Below, piece after piece: positions 27,731 through 39,100 of a stretch of DNA of 64,000 nucleotides. The notes under the pieces were generated by a model. That model made no database searches, had not been told where the DNA came from, and was given only the letters and a program-made list of their open reading frames with translations. The stretch comes from Theobroma cacao. Its lineage: Eukaryota; Streptophyta; Magnoliopsida; Malvales; Malvaceae. The stretch spans positions 6,296,536 to 6,360,535 of the forward strand of contig NC_030857.1 of NCBI RefSeq assembly GCF_000208745.1, written 5' to 3'. Every line of letters starts with the position of its first letter. The first letter of the stretch is position 1. The translations under genes were made by a program, and so were the position numbers.

Positions 27731-27824
27731 GGAATCCACCGCAAGATTCCACCAACTTTGTTTCTCGTTGGAATCCAATCACCAAAGCACCATCTTTCAA
27801 ACCCCTCCATGTGTTTTTCCAGTC
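27731..27824 (+). repeat. Distal upstream block shared with gene B (13568-13658)
   Basis: Shared words in order include GATTCCACCAAC, GTTGGAATCCAA, AAAGCACCA and CCATGTGTTTTT. This is a diverged copy of the segment about 1.5 kb upstream of gene B. Here it lies nearly 4.8 kb upstream of gene C, so the interval has been expanded by insertions. Confidence 0.65.
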
Positions 27825-29379
27825 ATCTTGAACCATTTATTTTTTTGGTTTATTTCAGGAAAATTTTATCAAAAATTTTAAAGAAAGATTATGTATTCCA
27901 GAAATTGAATTCATATCCGACTGATAATCGAATGATACGATTTGTTACTAGACTATAATTTGGCAAAGAAAGGCTGAATTTTTTATTATACTATAAGTTA
28001 ATGTTAAATTTTGACACCATACGTCGATTTTATCAAATTCTTTTAATACTTGGATAAAAAGAAATGAAATTAATGAAAATTTGTCACTTACATGAACGAC
28101 AAATTCCATTAAATATTCTGATGTCATTACTTTTTGTTTAAAACTCAACAAAATTAAAAATAAAATAACGAAATTTGCAACTTGCAACTTTCAATATTTT
28201 TTTTTATCGAAAATCAACTAAATTGAATAGTATAATGATAAATTTTAATAAAATTAAAGCACATTTACAAAATTCAGTATTGAGTCACAGTACAATAGCA
28301 ATTTTAACCTTTATTTTCTAAATTTTAGGCAAAACTTACTAAATTATGATAATGGATTTAAGAATTCAACATTTGATCTAATGTTTTTTTAGTTCTTTTA
28401 TTTGAATATTTATGTGTAAATATGCTATCTCATAATGTTTTCTTTCAACCCATTAAACTATACCATTTATTTCCTTTTTCTCTCTTTTTGATTTAAAACA
28501 TATTTCTTCCTTTTAATATTATTGACAATTGATTACTAACTGCAGATTATAAATAGTGTGGATGAATCAATTTTGATTAATCTGACATTTTTAATGAAAC
28601 ATAGTTAACTATATTTTAAAGTTTAAACAATGTGAACATACAATTTTAATTGTAAATATAGTTAACCCCTAAACATTATAAGTTTAGTTGTACTAACTCA
28701 ATTCTAAGTTTTCCTATGTAATAGTCTTTTGATAATAAGTTTAGTTGTGCTCAATAACTCAATGTTCTTAATTGTAAGTAATTAAGGTGTTGAAAGAGAA
28801 ATTAATACACTAAACACTGAAAATTAAATGTTGAATTTTGAGTACTAAACTTCATCTTATGAAACCATTGGTACATTATTGAAAATTAAATGTTGAAAAT
28901 TTTTATTCATTTTTGTAAAAATATAGTATATGATTTCATAGAGATTATAAATTAATTATAATAAGAGTTAAAAAGGAAAGCTGGAAAGGACATTTATTGA
29001 AATATCAATTGGATTTATACCTACTTAATTAACAATTTTTATACTTTCATTCAAAAAAATTGTGTTAAGTCGTGGTCAAAATGAGTTATCAAATATGTTA
29101 GCAAAATTCATGGCAAAAAGAAATTGTTAGCAAAATTAAATCATGTATTCAATAATTTATAAAAAAATTACAGCAATTACAACTACATTATTATACCTTT
29201 TTATTAAAATATGTAATAAAATTTTTTTTTCTTTTTCATAAAAAAAATATTTACGATTCCAACTTAAAACATCTTTGCAGACCTTATCTCACTCTTACCA
29301 ATTAAGTTCACGTGACAAGACAAGAATTCTATTAAAAGCCATTAATTACAAGATGAGGCAATATTAAATATTGTGAAAG

Positions 29380-29447
29380 TATTTTTAATAAATCACGTTG
29401 AAATTTGAATGCTTATTTTTAATAAATCACGGTGAAATTTGAATGCT
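29380..29447 (+). repeat. 34-bp tandem duplication
   Basis: Two adjacent 34-base copies (29380-29413 and 29414-29447) differ by one base. Local replication slippage in AT-rich DNA. Confidence 0.9.
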
Positions 29448-30425
29448 GCATAGTACATATAATTAACGTTCGATGCTAAATTATTTAATAAAGTAACTTT
29501 GGTTATTCTCCTTTTTGGGCAACCATATGATTCCTCCTTAAGATTAAATTTCTTCCTAAAGTAGAATCATGTAAATCAGCATTGCTCTTTGCATCTTTGT
29601 AGAGAATAATGATTTAATTAGTTTCACCCAAAGTACATTAATGTGCATATATTCCTTTTTGAAAAAAAAAAGAAACAAAATTAAATCTAATTCTGCAAGT
29701 AGATGATTTTTCTGTGAATTTTTTTAATCATTGACTTTATATTAAGGGTCTACCACTGTCTGAAATTTGCATAGTTTTGATGAATAATAATAGTGAAAAC
29801 CACAAGGTTTGCAATCTTAATTTGAAATGATTTTCTCATTATGGGTCTTTGACTCCTCTTTGGAACCAAAATATAGATTATATAGTCTTCCAATATACAA
29901 TTAAATTCAAGATTATATAGTCTTCCAAAAAAGTGTTTTCTTTTTTTTTTTTGAGGGGGGGGAGAAATTTATTTATTTTTTTACTCAACAAATTAGTAGA
30001 TACAACTCAATTATATATTTAAACGTGATTGATTTATTTTATTATTAAACCCAATTAAGTGAGAGTAATGTATGGTTTGATAAATTGGAAAAATATTCAA
30101 TATCGGAAAATTAAGTATTGAATTTTTAATCCTGAAAAACTAAAGTACTGAATTTATGAAATATAAATTGTTTGGCATGTCATTAAATGTTGAGTAGACT
30201 ATTTATTGAATCTTTTGTAGAATAAAATATAATATTATAAGTAATTTACATTGATAATTCTTTAAAAAAAAGAAGAAGAAAGAATAAATGGTTAAAAAGA
30301 AATATATAAGATTAATATAATTAAATAATAATTTTTTCCTTAAACAAAATTTGCCTTAATATATTAAGTTGCCTTTAGCTATTTAAGATTTTCAACACTT
30401 TTTATTGAAAATATTAAGTGGTTTT

Positions 30426-30512
30426 TAATATTGAATTGTTTTTTTTTTATAATTAGAAGAATGGGGATTAATATTGAATTGTTTTTTTTTTTATAATTAG
30501 AAGAATGGGGAT
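30426..30512 (+). repeat. 43/44-bp tandem duplication
   Basis: Two adjacent copies beginning TAATATTGAATTG and ending AGAATGGGGAT. They differ only in the length of an internal T-run. A recent local duplication. Confidence 0.9.
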
Positions 30513-31450
30513 TCGAACTCTACTCTTTAAGTAGAGAGATTATGTACCAACCAATAAGCTAAATGCTCGAGTGCTTCTAATATAGAATTGTTAAACATAT
30601 TGAAAATATTAAAACAAACCTTAAATATGAATGATTTTAGTATAATTATAACTAAATCCAATGAGTAGATAAATAAGACATCACCAAGATGAGAATATGT
30701 ACAAATTTTCTGGTTTAAGGCCAATAGATGTAAACAAAGTAAAGACTAAGCTAGATTGGGAAATTAATACACAATTATATATAATTTTTAAAATTGACGT
30801 TTGAAATTGCAAAATTTGAATTAATAATAGAGGTGTTTGAGAGTTATGTAACTAGACCTTAGAGCCTATCTTGCTTTTAGTTGAGTTTGGGAATGTAATC
30901 TTAGCTCGAGTCCTACTTCACCTATTTAAATTATTATATTAATAAAAATACATTTTGTTAATATTTTTATTTTAAAATGTATCTCAAATAAAAAATTTAA
31001 TATTTTTATAATAAAACAAGAGTTAAATGAACGAATCCAACCGAGTGCAAACTTAACTTTAAAAAAAATCGAATAAACTTAATCTGAACTTAACTTATCT
31101 CTTTTATAAACACTAATTAAAAATTATCCACAAAGAAAAGTTGTACCTGCCAAATATTCTTTCTTTTTTTTTTTCTCATACTTTCCAAAGAAACATATCT
31201 CCATTTTTCTAATGATTAGAACTTGTAACTAATTTGTTCCAAATGAATCGTATAAAACTATATTAGCATCAATATCTTCCAGAAGCAAATTTTTTACTTG
31301 GATAAGTGCTATTAGGTATATAGTATCTTCCAAGTGTGAATTCAATTCACCCAATGGGATGAATGAGTAATTAAAATGAAACGAAAACCCTTTTCTTTCT
31401 GTTCTTTTTCTTTTTTTTTTTGGGGGGGGGGAGGGGGTTTAAGAATTTGA

Positions 31451-31580
31451 ATGGTGGCCACTCTTGTTAGCACCCATTCTTAACAAACCACATGATTTAG
31501 CATGCACATTTCAACAGCACTAAACCTCATTATCATTTGACACCAATGATTCGAATCCCCACTTACCCTCAAAAACAAAT
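31451..31580 (+). repeat. Upstream block of gene C shared with gene B
   Basis: The counterpart of 14651-14780. It shares GGTGGCCAC, TAGCACCCA, GCATGCA, CTAAACCT and AATCCCCACTT-like words in the same order. It lies about 980 bases before the gene C start, against about 350 in gene B. The extra DNA includes the N-split duplication. Confidence 0.75.
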
Positions 31581-32077
31581 ATAAACTCTCATTATCTCTC
31601 TCTTGGTTCTTTCTTTTCTTTTATTTATCTTTGCAGTATATTCTATAACCCTGGATGGGATTCTACCTATCAGCTTTATTGTGGAGGGTGGGGAGGATGC
31701 CTTTTCCCAGTGGATAAGAGAATCTAGAAATTGGAGTAAGGGTTCGTACGGATTTTGTACAATTTTTTGACAGTACGAATTTATAAATATGGCATCTTAT
31801 CTTTGTTTGGATGGGATAGCTTTGACTTCCCCCTTCCTGTTCAAAACCCAAATTTCAATTATGAATACCATTTAAATAATAGACTGGAAATCATTATCGC
31901 AAATTGGTAATGGGCACAATTTGTTTATGTGGTTTCCATGTCGCCACAATTTGCACTATCAATTTAATTCTACCAAGAACTTTCTCGAGTTTTAGAGTTT
32001 TAGAGTTTTTTTTTCATAGTAGGTTAATTTCATAGTAATCTAGTATATATAAATTCATTAAATCTTAAATTATATAT

Positions 32078-32338
32078 ATATATATAGAATACGGATTAGT
32101 TATTTTATTAAAAAATACTACTGATTAAAAATTGAAGTGTCCATTTCAGAGATGATTGTATAATTGCTAATACTGTTACCTTAATCACCGGAACCTATTT
32201 GTCTTGTNATATATATAGAATACGGATTAGTTATTTTATTAAAAAATACTACTGATTAAAAATTGAAGTGTCCATTTCAGAGATGATTGTATAATTGCTA
32301 ATACTGTTACCTTAATCACCGGAACCTATTTGTCTTGT
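32078..32338 (+). repeat. Exact 130-bp direct duplication separated by one N (likely assembly artefact)
   Basis: 32078-32207 and 32209-32338 are identical by eye over 130 bases. The only ambiguous base I noticed in the window sits between them at 32208. An exact repeat abutting a single N is what an unmerged contig overlap or gap-fill joint looks like. It lies just upstream of the gene C core promoter. Confidence 0.9.
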
Positions 32339-32340
32339 CC

Positions 32341-32359
32341 TCTCTCTCTCTCTCTCTCT
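32341..32359 (+). repeat. (TC)n microsatellite
   Basis: A short TC run between the duplicated segment and the gene C TATA box. Similar CT tracts are common in plant core promoters. Confidence 0.85.
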
Positions 32360-32444
32360 GTGTCAGCTAAGGCGCTTGACACATTTAACATTGCTTTTAC
32401 ATTTGCCTTTTAGGTGCCCCAATCCTCCCCGTCATCTTTGCTTG

Positions 32445-32455
32445 CCTATAAGAAG
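32445..32455 (+). promoter_or_regulatory. Candidate core promoter (TATA) of WAT1-like gene C
   Basis: CCTATAAGAAG is identical to the element before gene B. Here it is about 110 bases upstream of the start codon. Confidence 0.6.
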
Positions 32456-32558
32456 CCTTGCCTCATGTCAGTGCCAGCATCCGAAGAGAAAGCAGTTGAT
32501 ATAGAGAGAGTAGGAAAGGGAGAGCAAGCTAGGACAGGTGAGAGGGAGGGACTGAGAC

Positions 32559-33261
32559 ATGGGAGACAAAATGCAAAGCGGAACGTTTCCTGTTGGGCTC
32601 ACCAGGGCGAAGTCATACTCAGCAATGATATTCCTCCAATTCGGATTCGCGGGGATGTACGTTATCACCATGTTCTCTTTGCAGCAAGGAATGAACCATT
32701 ACATTCTTGCTGTTTATCGTCATTTGGTTGCAACAATTGTCATTGCACCCTTCGCTCTAGTTCTTGAAAGGTCTCTCTCCCTCTCTCTGTCTCTGATCTT
32801 CAGGCAACTCTGTCTAGTTCTTTTCTTAGAGTAACTGAATCGATGAAACCTGTCGCTTATTTCAATTCTTTTTGTATACAGGAAAATAAGGCCAAAGCTA
32901 ACTCTGCCCGTTTTCCTGAGAATCCTGGTGCTCGGTTTCCTAGAGTAATGCTCCAAACAACTTTTCTGGGGTTTATGCATACTTATGCAGAGTTGCACTT
33001 CATGGCCACATGTGGATACGTTGCATGCATATGAAATCATTAATTTCTGTCTTAGAAACCCGAAGAAGAGAGCCGGGGAAACCCTGTTTACACCCCTGTT
33101 TGGGATCTTCTTTCCTGATTCAATCAACTCTTTCCATATTTATTACTACCCATTATCTAATCTCCTCATTCAAAGGATAAAATACCCTCAACAACACGTA
33201 AATATTTCCACGGTCAGATGATCATTTACTTCCTTGTATAGAGTATTTATAGGTTTCCACC

Positions 33262-33311
<50 letters not shown>

Positions 33312-35129
33312 TGTTTCTTTTGTTCATAATACTGAGCAACCTTTTTGCCTAATTGCATGGGTTAAGAGAATTATTTAAACTTTATAATCAAGGTAAGATA
33401 GCTTTATAGTATGAAGATAAAATACAGAAAGAATCACATATCATTAACATATTGTACCGGGCAGTATGCATATCTATGATTAACAATATTCATTGTTGGT
33501 TTTGGTGATGATGAACAGGCCAGTGATTGATCAAAACGTGTACTATCTGGGGATGAAGTACACGACAGCAACCCTAGCTTCTGCCACCGTGAATGTGCTT
33601 CCTGCCATTACCTTCGTAATGGCATTGATTTTCAGGTATCAGTCTCATTTGGAGGTTTCAATTTGACTTCATCCATAACCATAACGCAATAATAAGCGTG
33701 CAAATGAGGGGTGAAAAGAAAAGTTTGCATGCGTAAGAGCCAAGCAAATCTCTGGAAAGCTGTGGGGCCTATATATGTGATTGACGTAAGCTCCCCACAT
33801 TAGACCGAACCAATAACACCTAAGTTGGAAGTTGCCACATCGTCATATCCTTATTTGCACTTTGCTAATTCACACGCTACACCTATTGCTACCCCAAGTC
33901 AATTACAATGATATTTATGTAATTATTGCAACCAAGTTTTGTGTAAATTAAAATTATAACTTCAAATAATTTTGGAAACTATCATTGGAGTAACACAAGC
34001 ATCAAACTTTGTCCAATAGGTTGGAGAGAGTGAACTTGAAGAAGGTGCATAGTATAGCCAAGATAATTGGAACAGTAATCATGGTCCCTGGAGCAGTTAT
34101 CATGACTCTGTACAAAGGTCCTGCAATCAATTTTATAAAGCTGCAAGGAGGAGGCCACCACGGTGCCACCAACGCAGCTGAGGCTAAGCATTGGGTTGCC
34201 GGAACACTAATGCTCCTAGCCAGATGCTGGGGCTGGTCAGGTTTTTACATATTGCAAGTGAGTATACATATAATATATACACATTAAACATTGATTTTGT
34301 CAATATCTTAAAAATGCTCATCGCTTGTACTAACTTGGGGTTTGTGGTGATTTTGTTTTCAGTCATTTACATTGAGGATGTACCCAGCAGAGCTCTCTCT
34401 TACAGCTCTGATATGCTTTATTGGCACCATAGGAGGTGCGGCAGTGTCATTTGCGGTGGAAAGAGACATGAACGCCTGGAAAATTGGCTGGGACGCAAGC
34501 TTGCTAGCTGCTGTTTATTCTGTAAGTGCCAGAGGAAAGGCTAAAAAACAATAAATTTAAACTAAAAAGATAATACTAATAAAGACCAGCAACAGGCATG
34601 AATGTTCTTGACATTCTAAAACTTGTGATTACTCAGGGAGTGGTTTGTTCTGGGATCGCCTATTACGCACAAGGAGTTGTGCTCAGGGAACAAGGCCCAG
34701 TTTTCGTTACAGCCTTCAGTCCACTTTGCATGATCATCACTGCAGCTCTAGGATCATTCCTTTTAGCAGAGAAAGTTCACCTTGGAAGGTATTACTATAG
34801 GATTACACCTTCAATTTCCCCTGCACTGCATAATTTGCCTTTGCTAATTCATACATATAATAAAATAAAAACGCTCAATTGTTTATATCTCTTGCTTCCT
34901 TTGTGCTGGTGGTTTCAGCATAATAGGAACCGTTATCATAATCTGTGGACTTTACACTGTCCTGTGGGGCAAAAGCAAAGATCAGCAAAACTCAACAACG
35001 GACGAAGGTAAACTGCAAGAATTGCCAATCACTGACAGTGCTAAATCAATTGACATTGAAGATAGCATCGAGGGACCTGCTAGAATTTTGAAGATCCCAA
35101 CAGAGAATCCAGCAACTCGAGAAACATGA
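32559..35129 (+). CDS. WAT1-related / UMAMIT-type transporter C (SIAR1/UMAMIT18-like)
   Basis: Paralogue of gene B with the same predicted role, a ten-helix EamA transporter probably exporting amino acids. Seven exons: 32559-32770, 32882-32944, 33519-33635, 34020-34257, 34363-34521, 34637-34788 and 34919-35129, giving 383 residues. Internal exon lengths (63, 117, 238, 159, 152) equal those of gene B. Motifs include MIFLQFGFAGMYVITMFSLQ, AVYRHLVATIVIAPFAL, RKIRPKLTLPVFL, VIMTLYKGPAINF, PAELSLTALICFIG, GIAYYAQGVVLREQGPVFVT and LWGKSKD with a QELPIT tail. The N-terminal leader is two residues longer than in gene A. Intron 2 carries a 44-base AT run. No disabling change is seen. Confidence 0.95.
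33265..33308 (+). repeat. (AT)22 microsatellite in intron 2 of gene C
   Basis: An uninterrupted AT dinucleotide run of 44 bases, likely highly polymorphic. Confidence 0.95.
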
Positions 35130-36137
35130 CAAGCATACTGTAAATTTTTTGAAATTTGCAGAGGAGTTTTCAAGCTATTAAGTCATTTGATATCTTTTGT
35201 TTCTGTCTGAGAGTTTTTATTAAAGAATAAACTAATTGTCGGGCTTTAACCTGTCAATATTAAAGCTTTTGAAGTCGAATGGTTCTTCACTCTACTATAC
35301 TTATTTTCACTCAGCGGTTGCTGCAGCATATTAAAGCACAGAGTTCAATATCTAGCAAGGTTTGAAGAACCATGCACGTCCAACGTTATTCATAAATCAC
35401 ACAATAATCCATTAGAGCTTACCCCCCACAATGAAACTTCGGGTGCAGTGTAACTTTCTAAACAAAATTTCATAAGAAATGAGATTATGGTTTATTATAG
35501 TGGTGCGAATTTATACTTCGAAGTGCAAAATCATGACCTCAAACGTCTTAATTTAGAGATAAATAGACTGACACATGTTGCAGAGAGATGGCTATTTTAT
35601 CTTGCAAATTCTGCCTCTAATGAACACTTCTGCCTATCAACACAAATTTGCATGGGAAATGAATGAAAAACAATCGATTTTCTAGAGACCGCCATGAAGC
35701 ATCGTCAGCAGAGGGAACAAGGCAGGAAATGGACCAGAGATCAATGGAGAAAAGCAAGGCGAAGCAACCTCTTTCCTTAAAAAACAGTAGCTTCTAAAGG
35801 TGGTAGCCTAAATCAGGGGATAAAAGCAGCACATGCCTTTCTCGCATTTAAAACCAAATGCAATAATGGCATTAACTTAAAATAAAATTTAACTTTCTAA
35901 GAAAGAGGAACTAAGCCCCTACATTAGTCAACAATATAAGACATCCTATTTAACAAAGATAAAAGCAAATTTCTCTATCGACTGTCATCCATTCTATCAA
36001 GTGACTATCTATTCCCACACCAAATAAAAAACAGAAAATATTAGTAAGAAATTAAAAATTGAGATACATAATACAGCATCATGCTTAAAACAGTCAATGA
36101 ACCAGCCATCACGTTGCAAGTATAGCTTGTGCAGGAT

Positions 36138-39100
36138 TCAGTCACTGTCTTCATCTGCTTCTGCAAAAATTAAGTACACATCATGTAAGAGAACACACAC
36201 AATAGCTTACAACAAGCAAGCCACTATCTAACTAATAGTTACTAAAGAAATGATTTTTGCTGCATGTTCTGGTTTCACTTCCAGAGATTTGGATGAGTCA
36301 GTAATGCTCTGATACTACACTACTAAACGGCTCCATTTCACATTCCATAGCTTTTCTATGACCACATATATGACAGTAATAAATATTGTGTGTGTTCGTA
36401 TGGTACTGAATTGCCTCACTTAAGAAAACTGTCACAAACCCTTCACATGCCCAGTTGTGCAATCATAGATTCCCAAAGTACTACATAAACTAAGGTTTGA
36501 ATCTCCTATCCCTGCTCAGATGCACCAAAAGAAATGTACTATGCAAACTGGCAAAGAGACAATAATCCATAAGTTGGCTGAGAGATAAATTTATATATCA
36601 TTGAACCCATACAAACTATTGACAAGATCCTTTCTCATGGGGACAAAGAATCTACTCAGATCACAGGGTACAAGCACCAAAAATCACAAAGATCTATATT
36701 CTCATAGCTCAAGTTCCCCATATTGACAGCTCTTAAGATAATTGATAAAACTTTATAAGGTAAAATACCTTGACCCTTCTAAGTTTTGATCGAAATTACA
36801 CGGAATTCCATTAGTTTTCGAAATAAACATTTCGTCCCAAAACTACAAACACCATTAGTAGAAATAATGAAAAGACTTAAATGCCTTTTTTTTATTAATT
36901 TAAAAATTATTATTGTATTTTTAAAAATTATTATAAAAAAAATTGGCCCAAGAAGTGCTCCCCAACATCCCAAGAAGGGGGAGCACCTACTAGGGAGGGG
37001 AGCTCCGGTGCTCTCCAATGGGGAGCCTTTTTTTTTAATTAATAAAAAATAATAATAAAATTATATAATTATAATTATAAAAATTAATCAAGAGTAAAAT
37101 TATCTTTTTATCCTAGCCACGTCAACAAGTTAACAGAAATACTACCGGTTGATTAACAGCCGGACTTTTTTTAAAGCGAAGTATCCATTTCAAAAACTAA
37201 CAAACCATCGTGTAATTTCGATCAAAACTTAAAAGAGTCTGTATTTTACCCAACTTTATAACAAAGTGAACAAACAAATCCTCATACTCACCTTCATCTG
37301 ATCCTTCACTTTGGCTGTTGCCTTCGTCACCGCCGTCTTCATCATCATTATCTTCATCACCGTCATCGTCATCGTCATTGTCGTCACTTTCTTCACTTTC
37401 ATCATCATCACTTGCATCTGGTATTTTGGGCTTCGGTGGAGCAACAAAACTGGTAGTAGACCTTCTACGTGAACTTAACACAATATTACTCGTGTCAATC
37501 CCTTCTAGTTCTTTTGCTCTTTCTTTTCTCTTCCTGACTTCCTTGATTTCTAAGAATTTAAAATACTCCTATTATTAATAGAATTGGAGAAAAAAGTGTA
37601 GAAGAATATGATGACAATGATGGCGATAAAACCCACAAGCTGTGAATCATAGTGCATTCAACTTGGTGTAAGGTGTGAGTGGAACTCTCTGCAATCCCGT
37701 GTAAATTTTATAGATTTTCCTATCTAATACTAAAAACCAGCAATCAACTTGTAGATAAATGATGTATACCCCATCATTAAAAATTTCCTATTACATCTGA
37801 AGCAAATGTCATCAAGCCTTCTAAGTACACGACCATAGAAATTTTCAACCAAACAATGAATAGTAAGATTGATGCAGGCACATCAAGAATTCTATTTTAT
37901 TTAGTATTTTCGTTAGCTTAGGATTTTATTTTTGTATTTTATTTAGTTTGAAATTCTTTTTCCTATCTTTATTAGAATTTTAGTACTTTAAGTCTATTTA
38001 GGATTAAGATTACTATTTGATTAAGATTCATCTTAATTATTATAAATAGATGATCCTAGATAGAGGATTATTATTATCTTTTGTTTATTCTGAATTTTTA
38101 TTCAAGAGGTTTTTTAGAACTCAATTATCTTTCTATTGTTTCAAACACAATCAAACCCATTCAAGCTTAATTGTTGAGTTCTAATTGCCCTAAACCTTCC
38201 AGTTACATCAAATGGTATCAGAGCAAACAATCCTACTATCCTACAAAGATTTTTAGCTAGGAGACTATCATTGGTCGAGGTAGAGGTAGAGGAAATCAGC
38301 CCCAACAAGCTGAGTTGGCAGAGATGCAGAGAATGATTGATGACTTGACCTGGATTGTGCAAGCCTAGCAGCGTCAGGAACCAGTGGGAGTCCGAATGGA
38401 AAATCCGAAAGGTGACCACAACCCCTTGAGATTCAAGATCTTGAGGAGGATGATAACTTTGAGAACGAGAACCCCTCTCATGAAGATGGACCCGCAAATC
38501 AAGCGGCAAGAGTTGGATTGGAGGGCCGGTTACTACATGCCCTTGGTTTAAATGGTGAAGGAATCAAGTTGAAGTAGTTGATTTTCATGGGAAGTTTCAT
38601 GCAGAGGATTATTTGGATTAAAAAGCCAGTTTGAAAAATTACTTTGAATGAAAACCCATGGTAAAAAATCAAAAACTGTTATTTGTAAAGCTGAAATTGA
38701 AGGGTATTGCACTTCAATGGTAGAAGAGAGTTGAAGAGTAACGTGCACGACAAGGGAAGCTTAAAATCAACACTTAGGAGCACATGAAAAGTAAATTATA
38801 AAAGCAATTTTTATCGGTTGATTATACTATGAAATTATATAAAAAGTTTCATTATTTGAAACAAAATAACATGACCATTGATGAATATACATCGGAGTTT
38901 AATAACCTATCAATTCGAGTTGGATTAACAGAGAGTAACGAACAAATTATTTCTCGTTATCTAGCTGGTTTGGATCATTCTATTAGAGACGAGATGGGAG
39001 TAGTTCGTTTATACAATATTGAAGATGCTTGTCAATATGCTTTAACAGCGAAAAAACGAGTTTCACGCTATGGTGCTAGAACCTTTATATGGCACCGATT

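Larger units (their letters stand above)
24055..32558. other. 8.5-kb AT-rich intergenic region upstream of gene C
   Basis: After the ChaC 3' end I find no gene I can support. Short open frames at 24688-25224 (both strands) and an acidic minus-strand frame near 25706-25800 lack recognisable motifs. 27731-27824 and 31451-31580 match DNA upstream of gene B, so the gene B/C duplication extended to here. The 28-31.4 kb part is very AT-rich and looks like inserted repeat DNA, with two local tandem duplications. 32078-32338 is an exact duplication around an N. Confidence 0.6.

Noticed and set aside
37197..37481. Stand-alone acidic minus-strand ORF
   Set aside because: It is mostly exon 8 of the CHZ gene read through its donor into intron 8, not a separate gene.
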